Shown here piece after piece: positions 34,723 through 42,700 of a stretch of 64,000 bases of DNA. Source of the DNA: Herbiconiux aconitum (lineage in GTDB: Bacteria; Actinomycetota; Actinomycetes; Actinomycetales; Microbacteriaceae); assembly GCF_024979235.1 (NCBI RefSeq), contig NZ_JANLCM010000002.1:1364001-1428000 (forward strand). The letters are read 5' to 3'. The notes below the pieces were generated by a model that was not told the origin of the DNA, did no database searches, and worked only from the letters and a program-made list of their open reading frames with translations. Made by a program: the position numbers and the translations under genes. Every line of letters begins with the position of its first letter. Positions within the stretch are counted from its first letter, which is position 1.

Positions 34723-35004
34723 ATGATCCACTCGTTCGCCGACCTCAACACGGAGCGGGTCTGGAATCGGCAGCACGTTCGCCGGTTCGGCAGTGATCTG
34801 CAGCGCATGGCGAACCGCAAACTCCTCATCCTCGACGCGGCTGAGGATCTCATTGAGCTTCGCATTCCGCCCGGCAACCGTCTCGAACAGTTGAAGGGCG
34901 ATCGCGAAGGTCAGCACAGCATCCGGATCAACGACCAATGGCGCATCTGCTTCGTCTGGACTCCTACGGGCCCGGTCGACGTCGAGATCGTCGACTACCA
35001 CTGA
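34723..35004 (+). CDS. higB: HigB-type toxin (RelE superfamily)
   Basis: A 93-aa RelE/HigB-fold protein: MIHSFADLNTERVWNRQHVR, the conserved DLIELRIPPGNRLEQLKGDR and HSIRINDQWRICFVWTPTGP, ending VEIVDYH. HigB toxins are ribosome-dependent mRNA interferases. The C-terminal Arg-Ile-Asn-Asp-Gln-Trp-Arg stretch and terminal His are those normally conserved. It starts at ATG 34723, an in-frame ATG lying two codons earlier. Twelve bases separate it from higA, the usual toxin-first order of this family. Confidence 0.9.
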   Translation: MIHSFADLNTERVWNRQHVRRFGSDLQRMANRKLLILDAAEDLIELRIPPGNRLEQLKGDREGQHSIRINDQWRICFVWTPTGPVDVEIVDYH

Positions 35005-35015
35005 GAGGAGACATC

Positions 35016-35312
35016 ATGGCAACCGCACACGCGCCGATTCATCCGGGTGAGATCCTTCTCGAGGAGTTTCTCAAGCCACTGGAGATCAGCCAGTACCGGC
35101 TCGCCCAGGCGATCAACGTGCCCGCTCGACGCATCAACGAGATCGTTCACGGCAAGCGCGGGATCTCCCCCGACACGGCGGCGCGGCTCGCTCGGGCGTT
35201 CGGCACGTCGGATCGGTTCTGGACGAACCTTCAGACCCGGTACGACCTCGAGCTCGTCACCGAAGCAAAGACCGAGGAACTCAACCGGATCGTGCCGCTG
35301 CTCAGCGCATGA
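35016..35312 (+). CDS. higA: HigA-type antitoxin (Xre HTH)
   Basis: A 98-aa protein from ATG 35016 with GAGAGGAG upstream. It shows the HigA signature IHPGEILLEEFLKPLEISQY, then the helix-turn-helix RLAQAINVPARRINEIVHGK, RGISPDTAARLARAFGTSDR and FWTNLQTRYDLEL. HigA binds and neutralises HigB and represses the operon through the palindrome at 34699-34713. Length and motif order are normal for the family, so the pair looks intact. Confidence 0.93.
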   Translation: MATAHAPIHPGEILLEEFLKPLEISQYRLAQAINVPARRINEIVHGKRGISPDTAARLARAFGTSDRFWTNLQTRYDLELVTEAKTEELNRIVPLLSA

Positions 35313-35447
35313 CTCATCAGATCAGGCTGTAACTCCGGTTCGCCTACGCGGAGGGCTGGCTGCGCTTCACCGCAATGTTCGGATTCCCAACCGCTACTCC
35401 GCGCCGGGACCGGTGTGCCCGTGCATGCAGAGGAATACACTCACCGC

Positions 35448-36314
35448 ATGTCCGATGCCAATGGAGGCGACAGGCCACCGTTTCCGGAGAACGTGCCGGC
35501 AGCGGGCACGGGCACGCCGCAGGCAACCCACGACGGTGCGCAACAGCCACCCGCGTCGCCTGGCCAGCCGGCACCGGCTTCGCCCGCGACTCCGTCGGCG
35601 ACGCGGCACCCCAAGAGGTTCTACGCGATCGGCGGCGCGATTCTGGTGGCCATCGTCGGGGCGACAGCGTCGGCCGTCATCACGCCCGAACGGCTTGACG
35701 GGCTCTTCGGGATGTTCGGCGGCGAGGCCGGCGCGGGCGTTCCGCCATCCTCTTCGACCACAGCGCCACCCCTCGAGACCAAGAGCGTGTCGAGTGGTGA
35801 TAAGGCGCTTTCGTTCGCGATTCCTGCCGAATGGGGCGCACGCAACGGGAATTACAACGTGAGCCCGGATGCCGGCGCCGCCGTGATCACCGGAACCCAA
35901 GTCGACTCACCGGTCGAGTTCGGTGAAGACGGGGCCTACATCGCGGTGTCCAAAGACTTTGCGACGAGAACGGGACTGACCGGGCTCGCGGCCGACGACC
36001 TCCGCACCCGCGCCGACGATCTCGTCGGCGAAGCTGACTGGACGATCGACGGATGCATCGCCTCCGACGAGCCGTCCCGCGAAAAGGACGGCTGGCAACT
36101 CGCGACCAGGTACTGGAAAGACTGCGCGCAGATCCCCGACAGCAAGCTGTGGGAGATGGTGGCCATCGACGACGAGGGAACCATGGTCGTCACCCTGCAA
36201 GTGCTGCTCTCGCCCGACGCGTCGCCCGAGGTCGTGGACGCGATCATCGGGTCCTTCAACGTCGATCCGCGGAAGTTGACGTCTGGGCTGGGCGGCGACG
36301 TCGTGATTCCTTGA
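35448..36314 (+). CDS. Membrane-anchored hypothetical protein
   Basis: A 288-aa protein from ATG 35448. A Pro/Ala-rich cytoplasmic N-terminus (about 1-60) is followed by one membrane helix (YAIGGAILVAIVGATASAVI, about 65-85), a linker and an extracytoplasmic domain (about 120-288) with two cysteines (DGCIAS, KDCAQI) that could form a disulfide. The external domain pattern (SFAIPAEWGARNGNYNVSPD) recalls lipoproteins that carry LpqN/LpqT-like domains, but I am not certain. Same direction as higBA, about 135 bp downstream; no shared function is evident. Confidence 0.75.
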   Translation: MSDANGGDRPPFPENVPAAGTGTPQATHDGAQQPPASPGQPAPASPATPSATRHPKRFYAIGGAILVAIVGATASAVITPERLDGLFGMFGGEAGAGVPPSSSTTAPPLETKSVSSGDKALSFAIPAEWGARNGNYNVSPDAGAAVITGTQVDSPVEFGEDGAYIAVSKDFATRTGLTGLAADDLRTRADDLVGEADWTIDGCIASDEPSREKDGWQLATRYWKDCAQIPDSKLWEMVAIDDEGTMVVTLQVLLSPDASPEVVDAIIGSFNVDPRKLTSGLGGDVVIP

Positions 36315-36391
36315 GACGAAGATTGCCGCACCAGAAGGAAGTCTTGGCGTCACTATGGACTCGAGCCGGGCCGGAACCAGGCGACGTGGGG

Positions 36392-36476
36392 TGGGTGATC
36401 CGGTCGCGTCATTGGCATCGGGTTTGGCGGGAGGCCGCGCAGCGGTCGGGGGACTTTGACTCGACCGGATCACCCA
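36392..36476. repeat. Palindromic REP-like element, copy 2
   Basis: Perfect 15-bp inverted repeats (TGGGTGATCCGGTCG at 36392-36406 and its complement at 36462-36476) enclose a core that, on the minus strand, matches 43 of 46 bases of the core at 18559-18604. The arms of the two copies differ in sequence apart from a shared ATCCGGT, yet each pairs perfectly, which points to conserved structure rather than simple descent of the arms. It lies in the intergenic space before the DUF222/HNH gene. Confidence 0.8.
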
Positions 36477-36542
36477 TCCCGCGGCGCCCAACCACCCGAA
36501 ACTAAACGAGCTTTGATCAGGCAATTCTGATAGAATCTCAGT

Positions 36543-37940
36543 ATGCAGACAGCCACTCGACTCCGGGAGATCGCCGACGATCTTCGCGGCGTCGTGGGTG
36601 CGGTCGGAGCGGGGCTGGCGGGGCTGCGCGACGAGGAGTTGCTCGAGGTCATGGCCGCTTTCGAGGCGGTGGGCCGGGTGGTCTCTGCCGGGCAGGTTCG
36701 AGTTGCCGGGGAGGTCGGGGTGCGGTCGCGCAGTGAGCTCGGCGACGAGGGGCTGAGTCGGTCGCAGAACTTCACGAGCCCGGTCAAGCTCGTCGCGAGC
36801 GTCACGGGCACGTCGGCGCGCGAGAGCAAGGCGCGGCTCGAGATCGGGCGCAAGCTGCGCGGCGCCGTGCTTCTGGGTGGCGGCGAAGGTCCGGCTCCGT
36901 TCCCGGTCGTCGCACAGGGCCTCGACGAGGGCATCCTCGCCGTCGAGACGGCGTCGATCATCGTCAGCAAGTGCGCCGAACTCGCGGAGCGCGGATGCTC
37001 CCCCGACGTCGTGGCCAGTGCCGAGCAGACGCTCGTCGACGAGACCGTCACGCTCCACCTGACGACGGATCAGACGCTCAAGCTCGCCATCCACCTGCGC
37101 GAAGTGATCGACCCCGACGGAGCCGAGCCGCGGGATGAGGTGCACCAGCAGCAGCGCTCGCTCACCATCGCGCAGGCGAGCGACGGCATGATCCGCGGGC
37201 GGTTCGCCCTCACGCCCGAGCAGGGCGGAATGTGGCTGTCGAGCATCCAGGCGATGCAGAGCCCGCGCGTGTCAGATTCACTGGCCGGTGGCCCGCGATT
37301 CCTCAGCGAAGACGAGTTCGTTGCCCAGACCGCCACTGCCGACACCCGCACTCAGGCGCAGAAGAACGCCGACACCGTCACCGAACTCATCACCCGTGCC
37401 GCCGGCGCCGCCGACATGCCCCGCATCAACGGCGCCTCCACTACGGTCAACGTGCACATCTCGCTCGACGACCTCGAGGCAGGGCGCGGCGTCGGGTGGA
37501 TCGACGGCGTCGACGAACCTGTCCCCGCATCCACCGTGGCGCAGCTGCGCTGCTCCTCCCCCATCACCGCGACACTCTTCGGCGACCGGGGCGAGGTGCT
37601 CTACCACGGCAAGACGAAGCGACTTTTCAGCGCAGCACAGAACCGGGCCCTCGCAGCCCGAGACGGCGGATGCGTCTCGCCCGGATGCGACCGGCCCCCG
37701 TCGTTCTGCGAGACGCACCATGCCGACGAATGGGTCTCCGACGATCATCCACCCGGCCGCACCGACATCGACAACGGGGTGCTGCTCTGCCACTTCCACC
37801 ACAGCCACCTCCATCGGGCGGCGTGGAAGCTCATCATGCGCGAAGGCGTGCCCCACCTCATCCCGCCACGGTGGATCGACACCACGCAGACGCCGATCCC
37901 GACCACCCGCCGACGCACGATCCAGCGCCCAGCCGCCTGA
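36543..37940 (+). CDS. DUF222/13E12-type HNH endonuclease-domain protein
   Basis: A 465-aa protein. The N-terminal about 300 residues form the DUF222 helical domain (LVASVTGTSARESKARLEIG and GMIRGRFALTPEQGGMWLSS). The C-terminal HNH domain reads CVSPGCDRPPSFCETHHADE, then DNGVLLCHFHHSHLHRAAW, with Cys and His ligands in place, so the nuclease fold is intact. This family (13E12 repeat proteins in mycobacteria) is multicopy in actinobacteria and may spread as a homing-like element; its cellular role is unknown. ATG 36543 has a GATAGAAT sequence 10-17 bp upstream but no clear ribosome site. Confidence 0.88.
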   Translation: MQTATRLREIADDLRGVVGAVGAGLAGLRDEELLEVMAAFEAVGRVVSAGQVRVAGEVGVRSRSELGDEGLSRSQNFTSPVKLVASVTGTSARESKARLEIGRKLRGAVLLGGGEGPAPFPVVAQGLDEGILAVETASIIVSKCAELAERGCSPDVVASAEQTLVDETVTLHLTTDQTLKLAIHLREVIDPDGAEPRDEVHQQQRSLTIAQASDGMIRGRFALTPEQGGMWLSSIQAMQSPRVSDSLAGGPRFLSEDEFVAQTATADTRTQAQKNADTVTELITRAAGAADMPRINGASTTVNVHISLDDLEAGRGVGWIDGVDEPVPASTVAQLRCSSPITATLFGDRGEVLYHGKTKRLFSAAQNRALAARDGGCVSPGCDRPPSFCETHHADEWVSDDHPPGRTDIDNGVLLCHFHHSHLHRAAWKLIMREGVPHLIPPRWIDTTQTPIPTTRRRTIQRPAA

Positions 37941-37965
37941 GAAGGCGCGCCCGTCTGCGTGAACC

Positions 37966-38124
37966 AGCCACGGTCATCGAGGGCAAGCGCGAAGCGCGCG
38001 GCAGCCCGCCGCCGAGCCAACCACCCAGACATCCGGACATCCAGACATCCAGCCAACCACCCCCCAGGCATCCGATCGTACGCGGCTGCCGCACGCTTCG
38101 CGCTTGCCGACGATGGCCATGGCT
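37966..38124. repeat. Large imperfect inverted repeat downstream of the HNH gene
   Basis: Arms 37966-38006 and 38084-38124 are complementary over 41 bases with about five mismatches; the inner 25 bases (GGCAAGCGCGAAGCG...) have one. The loop holds tandem CAGACATCC/CCAACCACC words. It lies within the 398-bp gene-free stretch 37941-38338; the remainder of that stretch shows no gene. It could be a transcript end structure or a remnant of a mobile element. Confidence 0.6.
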
Positions 38125-38338
38125 CGGTCGATAGGTACCGCATCCCACACGGGCTGGCAATCGGCAAGCCGGTCGAGCGGGCCCGACTCAGATCTGGTGG
38201 AGTAGGCCACCGTGCCAGGGCCGCGGCGCTCACCAGGCATGCACCGCGATCTCGGCTCAGCGACCGCCTTGCGCTACGCCAAAGCCCCCGTTCGAGCGAC
38301 GATGCCGGGGTCTTCTCCCGCGGATGACCGCCCGGCGC

Positions 38339-39367
38339 CTATGCCGACAGCTCGGCCCGGAGGAGCGCTGCGCCGGCGCCCAGGGCAGCGAGCTTTCCAC
38401 GAGCCACCGTTCGAGGCAGGGGCGCCATGCCGCAGTTGGTGGAGGGGTAGAGCTTGTCGGCATCCACGAACTGAAGCGCCCGCCGCAGCGTATCGGCCAC
38501 CTCATCCGGCGTCTCGATGGTGGTCGACGCCACGTCGATAGCTCCCACCATCACCTTCTTGCCTCGGATGAGCTCGATCAGATCGATGGGCACATGCGAG
38601 TGGTGCGATTCGAGCGAGACGATATCGATGTCCGACGCCTGGAGCTTCGGAAAGATCTTCTCGTATTGACGCCACTCCGAACCGAGGCTCGCCTTCCAGT
38701 CGGTATTGGCCTTGATGCCGTAGCCGTAACAGACGTGCACCGCCGTCTCGACCGTGATCCCTTCGATCGCCCTCTCCAGAGCGGCCACTCCCCAGTCGTT
38801 CACCTCGTCGAAGAAGACATTGAACGAGGGCTCATCGAACTGGATGATGTCGACGCCCGCATCCTGCAGATCCTTCGCCTCCTGATTGAGGATGGTGGCG
38901 AACTCCCACGCCAGCTTCTCGCGACTGCCGTAGTGAGCGTCGTAGAGGGTGTCGACCATGGTCATCGGGCCCGGCAACGCCCACTTGATGGGCTGGTCGG
39001 TCTGCGCTCGGAGGAACCGGGCATCATCGACGAAGACCGGCTTCTCGCGGGTCACCGCACCGACCACCGTGGGCACGGATGCGTCGTAGCGGTCGCGAAT
39101 CCTGACCGTCTCACGCTTCTCGAAATCCACCCCATCGAGGTGCTCGATGAAGGTGGTGACGAAGTGCTGCCGGGTCTGCTCGCCGTCGCTCACGATGTCG
39201 ATGCCCGCCTGCTGCTGGTCGGCCAGCGACAGACGCAGAGCATCCTGTCGCCCCTCTGCCAGAGCGTCGCCGTCGAGCTTCCAGGGCGACCAGAGCTTCT
39301 CGGGCTCCGCAAGCCACGAGGGCTTGGGCAGGCTACCCGCGGTGGATGTCGGAAGCAGCTTGCTCAT
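38339..39367 (-). CDS. mesD: Folate-independent methionine synthase MesD (core MetE-like)
   Basis: A 342-aa protein made of the C-terminal catalytic domain of MetE only. Zinc-binding residues are in place: HVCYGYG (His, Cys), the Glu in VSLESHHS and Cys in STNCGMAPL; other blocks are IDIVSDGEQTRQHF and DAGVDIIQFDEPSF. Methyl transfer is to homocysteine. The MesD group of core-MetE proteins uses no folate triglutamate domain and requires the DUF1852 partner MesX and oxygen (established for other bacteria). Here it starts at ATG 39367 with AAGGAG and overlaps the stop of the DUF1852 gene by ATGA, the expected mesX-mesD arrangement. Confidence 0.9.
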   Translation of the reverse strand: MSKLLPTSTAGSLPKPSWLAEPEKLWSPWKLDGDALAEGRQDALRLSLADQQQAGIDIVSDGEQTRQHFVTTFIEHLDGVDFEKRETVRIRDRYDASVPTVVGAVTREKPVFVDDARFLRAQTDQPIKWALPGPMTMVDTLYDAHYGSREKLAWEFATILNQEAKDLQDAGVDIIQFDEPSFNVFFDEVNDWGVAALERAIEGITVETAVHVCYGYGIKANTDWKASLGSEWRQYEKIFPKLQASDIDIVSLESHHSHVPIDLIELIRGKKVMVGAIDVASTTIETPDEVADTLRRALQFVDADKLYPSTNCGMAPLPRTVARGKLAALGAGAALLRAELSA

Positions 39368-40359
39368 GACCGTTCTCCTTGCAGATCGAGCTGATGGGCC
39401 GTGAACTCTGTCGACCACTCCTCGAGGGCGGCCTTGTGCGGCTCGATGAAGTGCTCCTCGGCGAACTTTCCCTGCTCGACCGCCAGCCGGCTGCGCTCCT
39501 CCCGGTCGTATTCGATCGACGTCGGCGAGAAATCCGGATTCGTCAGGCTCGCTTGATAGCTCGCCCCGGCTGTGGAGTTGGCGGTGTAGATCTCGGGGCG
39601 GTAGATCTTCTGGAAGGTCTCCATCGTGCTGATCAGCGCGGCCAGCTCGAGGTCGGTGTACTCGCCGAGCAGGTCACCGAGGTGGTAGAAGGCCAGAGGG
39701 GCCACGCTGCCCGGCGGCATGAAGAAGCGCACGCTCAAGCCCATCTTCGCGAAGTAGGCATCCGTCGGCGAGTAGTCGCTCTGCCGATACTCGACACCCA
39801 GAATCGGATGCTCGACCTCGGTGCGACTGTAGGTCCTGCTCGTCGAGACGCTCAGGCAGATGACGGGGGGCTTGTCGAAATGCTGCGCGTAGGCATCCGA
39901 GGCCAGGAAAGCCTTGAAGAGGTTTCCGTGCAGTTCTCCGAAATCAGCCGGCTTGCCGGCGGGGAGCACGATGCTGAAGTCGTAGTCGCGCACGTAGGAG
40001 GAGAAGTTGTTGCCCACGATGCCCGGGATGCGCTCACCGGAGCGCCGGTCGACGATGGTCGTCTGCAGCACCTCGATCAGCGGCACAGCGCCTCGGATGC
40101 CCTCGCCGTCGATGTCGACGCTCACCGAGATGATGTCGAGTTCGACCGTGTAGGGATCGCCGTCCTCAGCGTGTCCGTGAGCCAGTCGCGCCAGTTCGTT
40201 GAAGCGACCGTCGATCATCGTGAACGTGTTGCGCAGGTTCTCCTGGCGCTTCTCGCCCCGGGCGAGGTTCGCGAAGTTCGTCGTGATGCGGGAATTGGCG
40301 AGAGGGCGGTAGTTCTCGTCGAAACGAGTGCTCTCGATCGAGAAAGCGAGGTTCGTCAT
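39364..40359 (-). CDS. mesX: MesX (DUF1852), partner of MesD
   Basis: A 331-aa DUF1852 protein. Recognisable blocks are FSIESTRFDENYRPLANSRI near the start, NLARGEKRQENLRNTF, VGNNFSSYVRDYDFSIVLPA and VEYRQSDYSPTDAYFAKMGL. DUF1852 is known as MesX, required for MesD-type methionine synthesis. It begins at ATG 40359, which overlaps the stop of a possible 19-codon leader, and its own stop overlaps mesD. The upstream region contains short palindromes at 40496-40510 and 40532-40551. No S-adenosylmethionine riboswitch pattern was recognisable. Confidence 0.9.
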   Translation of the reverse strand: MTNLAFSIESTRFDENYRPLANSRITTNFANLARGEKRQENLRNTFTMIDGRFNELARLAHGHAEDGDPYTVELDIISVSVDIDGEGIRGAVPLIEVLQTTIVDRRSGERIPGIVGNNFSSYVRDYDFSIVLPAGKPADFGELHGNLFKAFLASDAYAQHFDKPPVICLSVSTSRTYSRTEVEHPILGVEYRQSDYSPTDAYFAKMGLSVRFFMPPGSVAPLAFYHLGDLLGEYTDLELAALISTMETFQKIYRPEIYTANSTAGASYQASLTNPDFSPTSIEYDREERSRLAVEQGKFAEEHFIEPHKAALEEWSTEFTAHQLDLQGERS

Positions 40360-40415
40360 CGACAGAAGACCGCCCGGGCAAGAAGGGCGTCTCCGCCGAC
40401 GAGGTGAGTTTTCAT
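40356..40415 (-). CDS. Possible 19-aa leader peptide before mesX
   Basis: ATG 40415 opens a 19-codon frame, MKTHLVGGDALLARAVFCR, whose TGA stop overlaps the mesX start as ATGA. Such an overlap suggests translational coupling or a leader that senses translation. It has no methionine beyond the start, so a Met-attenuator is not supported. No strong ribosome site is visible. Confidence 0.35.
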   Translation of the reverse strand: MKTHLVGGDALLARAVFCR

Positions 40416-40531
40416 GGTTGCGACCATAGTGGTGTGCTCTTCGAATAGAGAAGCCGCGATGGCGCGACTCCACGGAATAGGGATATCGCAGGCGTGTCCC
40501 TGATCGGGACGCGAGGCCTCGTTGTGCGCAC

Positions 40532-40551
40532 TGCCCTACCAGGCTAGGGCA
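40532..40551. promoter_or_regulatory. Palindrome upstream of the mesX operon
   Basis: TGCCCTA-CCAGGC-TAGGGCA, a perfect 7-bp inverted repeat, lies between mesX and the truncated-haemoglobin gene. A second, GTCCC-TGATC-GGGAC, is at 40496-40510. Both are upstream of the mesX start (minus strand) and downstream of the haemoglobin gene, so they could be operators of mesX or a terminator of the haemoglobin gene. Confidence 0.35.
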
Positions 40552-40631
40552 ATGCTGAGCGATCTTGCACCGAATGACCTTGCGTTTCGGTGTGCGTTCC
40601 TTGTACGGCCCCCGCTCAGGTCGCGAGCCGG

Positions 40632-41099
40632 TCAGCTCGGCTCGTAGGGCGGCGCTTCGCCCCAGCCCCAACGGGGAACAGGCGCCGCCGGCACAGGCTC
40701 GGCGCCGGGAGCCGAGTTGGCCACGGCGATTCGGGTGCCCCACTCGGCGTAGGCCATCAGCGCCGAGCGCGCTTCCGGATCGCTCGGAAGGTTCGCCTCA
40801 TCCGCAGCCCGGCTGAGCAGGGTCACGAACCGGAGCCGCTGCTCCGCGCTGATGTCGAGGCCGAGGTGCTTCGACATCATGTGGGGGTAACCCCCGTGCT
40901 CGGCCGTGTACGTTGCAGGACCACCCAAGACTTCAGACCACCAAGCCGTGACCCCATCCCGATGCGCTCGGGTGACCTTTCCGCCGAACACCGGCGCCAG
41001 AAGATCATCGCCCTCGACGGCGTCGTAGAAGCAGTCCAACCAGCGCCCGACCGCGGCCGAACCACCGATCCACTCGAAGATGCTCGGGGGTTGAGCCAT
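40632..41099 (-). CDS. Group II truncated haemoglobin
   Basis: A 155-aa truncated globin. The group II pattern is visible: MAQPPSIFEWIGGSAAVGRW, LDCFYDAVEGDDLLAPVFGG, HRDGVTAWWSEVLGGP, YPHMMSKHLGLDIS with the proximal His, and LMAYAEWGTRIAVANS. The position usually occupied by the conserved G8 Trp appears to be Phe (RLRFVTLL). Truncated haemoglobins bind oxygen or nitric oxide. Its C-terminus is Pro/Trp-rich (VPRWGWGEAPPYEP). It follows the TetR gene in the same direction, 39 bp away. Confidence 0.85.
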   Translation of the reverse strand: MAQPPSIFEWIGGSAAVGRWLDCFYDAVEGDDLLAPVFGGKVTRAHRDGVTAWWSEVLGGPATYTAEHGGYPHMMSKHLGLDISAEQRLRFVTLLSRAADEANLPSDPEARSALMAYAEWGTRIAVANSAPGAEPVPAAPVPRWGWGEAPPYEPS

Positions 41100-41138
41100 G
41101 GCAGAAGCCTACGCCTCGATGCACTTCTGATCGAGCTC

Positions 41139-41720
41139 CTACCGAAGCTCGGCGGCCGCCGCCCGGAGCTCCGCGAAGGCCTCGCGCGTGTAGGTGACCA
41201 GCTCACCCGGCGCCTCATCTCGCGCCGGAGCCGACCAGCGACGGTAACCGATGCCGAACGCCAGCACCCCGAGCTCCGCCGCCACCCGCGCCACCGACTC
41301 GGCCGCACCCCGTCGCTGCAACGCCTCCGCCATCGCCGCCGCCAGACCGATGCTCTTCATCGCATTGCGAGCTCGGAGCTCTTCGTTCGCCTCGATCGCC
41401 GCGTGCATCCGCGGGCCGATGCCGCGATTGAACTCCGTCATCGCCCCGGCCGCTCGATCGAGCCCCGCCGCGACCGCCTCGAGGGGGGTGGCGTCATCCG
41501 GAGCCGCAGCGATGCCCTCGGCCAGCAGAGCACTGAGCATCTCCTGCCCGGCCGAGAGCAGCTCGCGCTTGTCGCTGAAGTGCCGGAAGAAGGTGCTGCG
41601 GGTGAGCTCCGCACGCTCGGCGATCTGCGCCACGGTCGTCTCGTCGTAGCCCTGCTCGGTGAAGAGATCGAGAGCGGCCTCGACGAGCCGCTCGCGCGCA
41701 TCCGGTTTCCATCTCGGCAT
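41139..41720 (-). CDS. TetR family regulator
   Basis: A 193-aa protein. The N-terminal HTH reads LVEAALDLFTEQGYDETTVA then RAELTRSTFFRHFSDKRELL; the C-terminal ligand-binding helices are variable. It starts at ATG 41720 and is divergent from an epimerase-like gene; two identical-pattern 16-bp operators lie between them. Co-regulation of both genes by this repressor is likely; the inducer is unknown. The haemoglobin gene follows in the same direction. Confidence 0.9.
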   Translation of the reverse strand: MPRWKPDARERLVEAALDLFTEQGYDETTVAQIAERAELTRSTFFRHFSDKRELLSAGQEMLSALLAEGIAAAPDDATPLEAVAAGLDRAAGAMTEFNRGIGPRMHAAIEANEELRARNAMKSIGLAAAMAEALQRRGAAESVARVAAELGVLAFGIGYRRWSAPARDEAPGELVTYTREAFAELRAAAAELR

Positions 41721-41737
41721 ACCCGCAGTCTACGCGA

Positions 41738-41786
41738 TGCGACACTTGTCTCATCATCGTGTTACCTTGATGGGACATTAGTCGCA
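41738..41786. promoter_or_regulatory. Two TetR operators, TGnGACnnnnGTCnCA
   Basis: TGCGACACTTGTCTCA (41738-41753) and TGGGACATTAGTCGCA (41771-41786) are both palindromes of the form TG-N-GAC-N4-GTC-N-CA and are 33 bp apart centre to centre (about three helical turns). They fill the 86-bp space between the divergent TetR and epimerase-like starts, one near each gene. Confidence 0.75.
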
Positions 41787-41806
41787 TCACATCGTGGAGG
41801 TCACCC

Positions 41807-42688
41807 ATGCGCGTATTCATCACCGGCGCCACCGGTCTGATCGGATCGGCCGTCGTCGCCGAGCTGCTCTCGGCCGGACACTCCGTCACCGCCCTCACCC
41901 GCTCCGAGACCTCGGCCGCCAAAGCCACAGCGGCCGGCGCCGACACCGTTCGCGGAGAGCTCGTCGACCTCGACGTGCTCCGCGCCGAAGCCGAGCGAGC
42001 CGACGGCGTCATCCACCTCGCGTTCGGCAACGACTTCAGTTCGGCCGAAGCGCTCACCGCGAACATCACCGAAGAATCCGCCGCACTCGCCACCCTCGGT
42101 GAGGCACTCATCGGCACCGGCAAGCCGCTCGTCACCGTGTCCGGCACCCCTCAGGCGGTCGGCCGACCCTCGACCGAAGACGACCCGCTGCCCACCGACG
42201 GCCCCGTCGGCGGCCGCAGCATCTCGGTGAACCGCACCCTCGCCCTGGCCTCACGGGGCGTGCGCACCGCCGCCATCCGGCTCCCCCGCACCGTGCACAA
42301 CGACGGCAACGGAGGATTCGCCGGACTGCTCGCCCAGATCGCCCGGCAGAGCGGTGTCGCGGGATACCCGGGCGACGGCACCCAGCGTTGGCCCGCCGTG
42401 CACGCGCTCGATGCCGCCGTGCTGTTCCGGCTCGCACTCGAGAATTCTCCCGCCGGCCGCGCCTGGCACGCGGTGGCGGATGAGGGCGACGCCGTTCGCG
42501 ACATCGTCGCGGTGATCGGACGCCGGCTCGGCCTACCGGTCGAATCGCTCCCGGTCGAGAACTTCGGCCCCATCGGGCCGGTCTTCGCGGCCGACCAGCC
42601 GGCCTCCAGCGCACTCACCCGCGCCGAGCTGGGCTGGGTGCCGACCCACCCGAGCCTGCTCGACGACCTGGAGAAGATCGAGGCCTGA
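41807..42688 (+). CDS. Extended SDR (NAD-dependent epimerase/dehydratase-like)
   Basis: A 293-aa protein from ATG 41807 (GGAGGT upstream). The cofactor site is VFITGATGLIGSAVVAELLS; the family also shows ADGVIHLAFGNDFSS, VSGTPQAVGRP and AIRLPRTVHNDG. The usual YxxxK is altered, with the expected region reading SVNRTLALASRGV, as in atypical epimerase-like SDRs. The substrate is unknown. The divergent TetR repressor and the shared operators suggest it detoxifies or modifies the inducer. Confidence 0.85.
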   Translation: MRVFITGATGLIGSAVVAELLSAGHSVTALTRSETSAAKATAAGADTVRGELVDLDVLRAEAERADGVIHLAFGNDFSSAEALTANITEESAALATLGEALIGTGKPLVTVSGTPQAVGRPSTEDDPLPTDGPVGGRSISVNRTLALASRGVRTAAIRLPRTVHNDGNGGFAGLLAQIARQSGVAGYPGDGTQRWPAVHALDAAVLFRLALENSPAGRAWHAVADEGDAVRDIVAVIGRRLGLPVESLPVENFGPIGPVFAADQPASSALTRAELGWVPTHPSLLDDLEKIEA

Positions 42689-42700
42689 CCCCGGCTCCGC

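Noticed and set aside
35451..35463. Match to the GATGCCAATG end of the palindromic-element core
   Set aside because: It is inside the start of a coding gene, without the rest of the core or inverted arms; chance match.
40359..40560. S-adenosylmethionine riboswitch before mesX
   Set aside because: No SAM-I or SAM-IV conserved core could be recognised by eye; only short palindromes are present.
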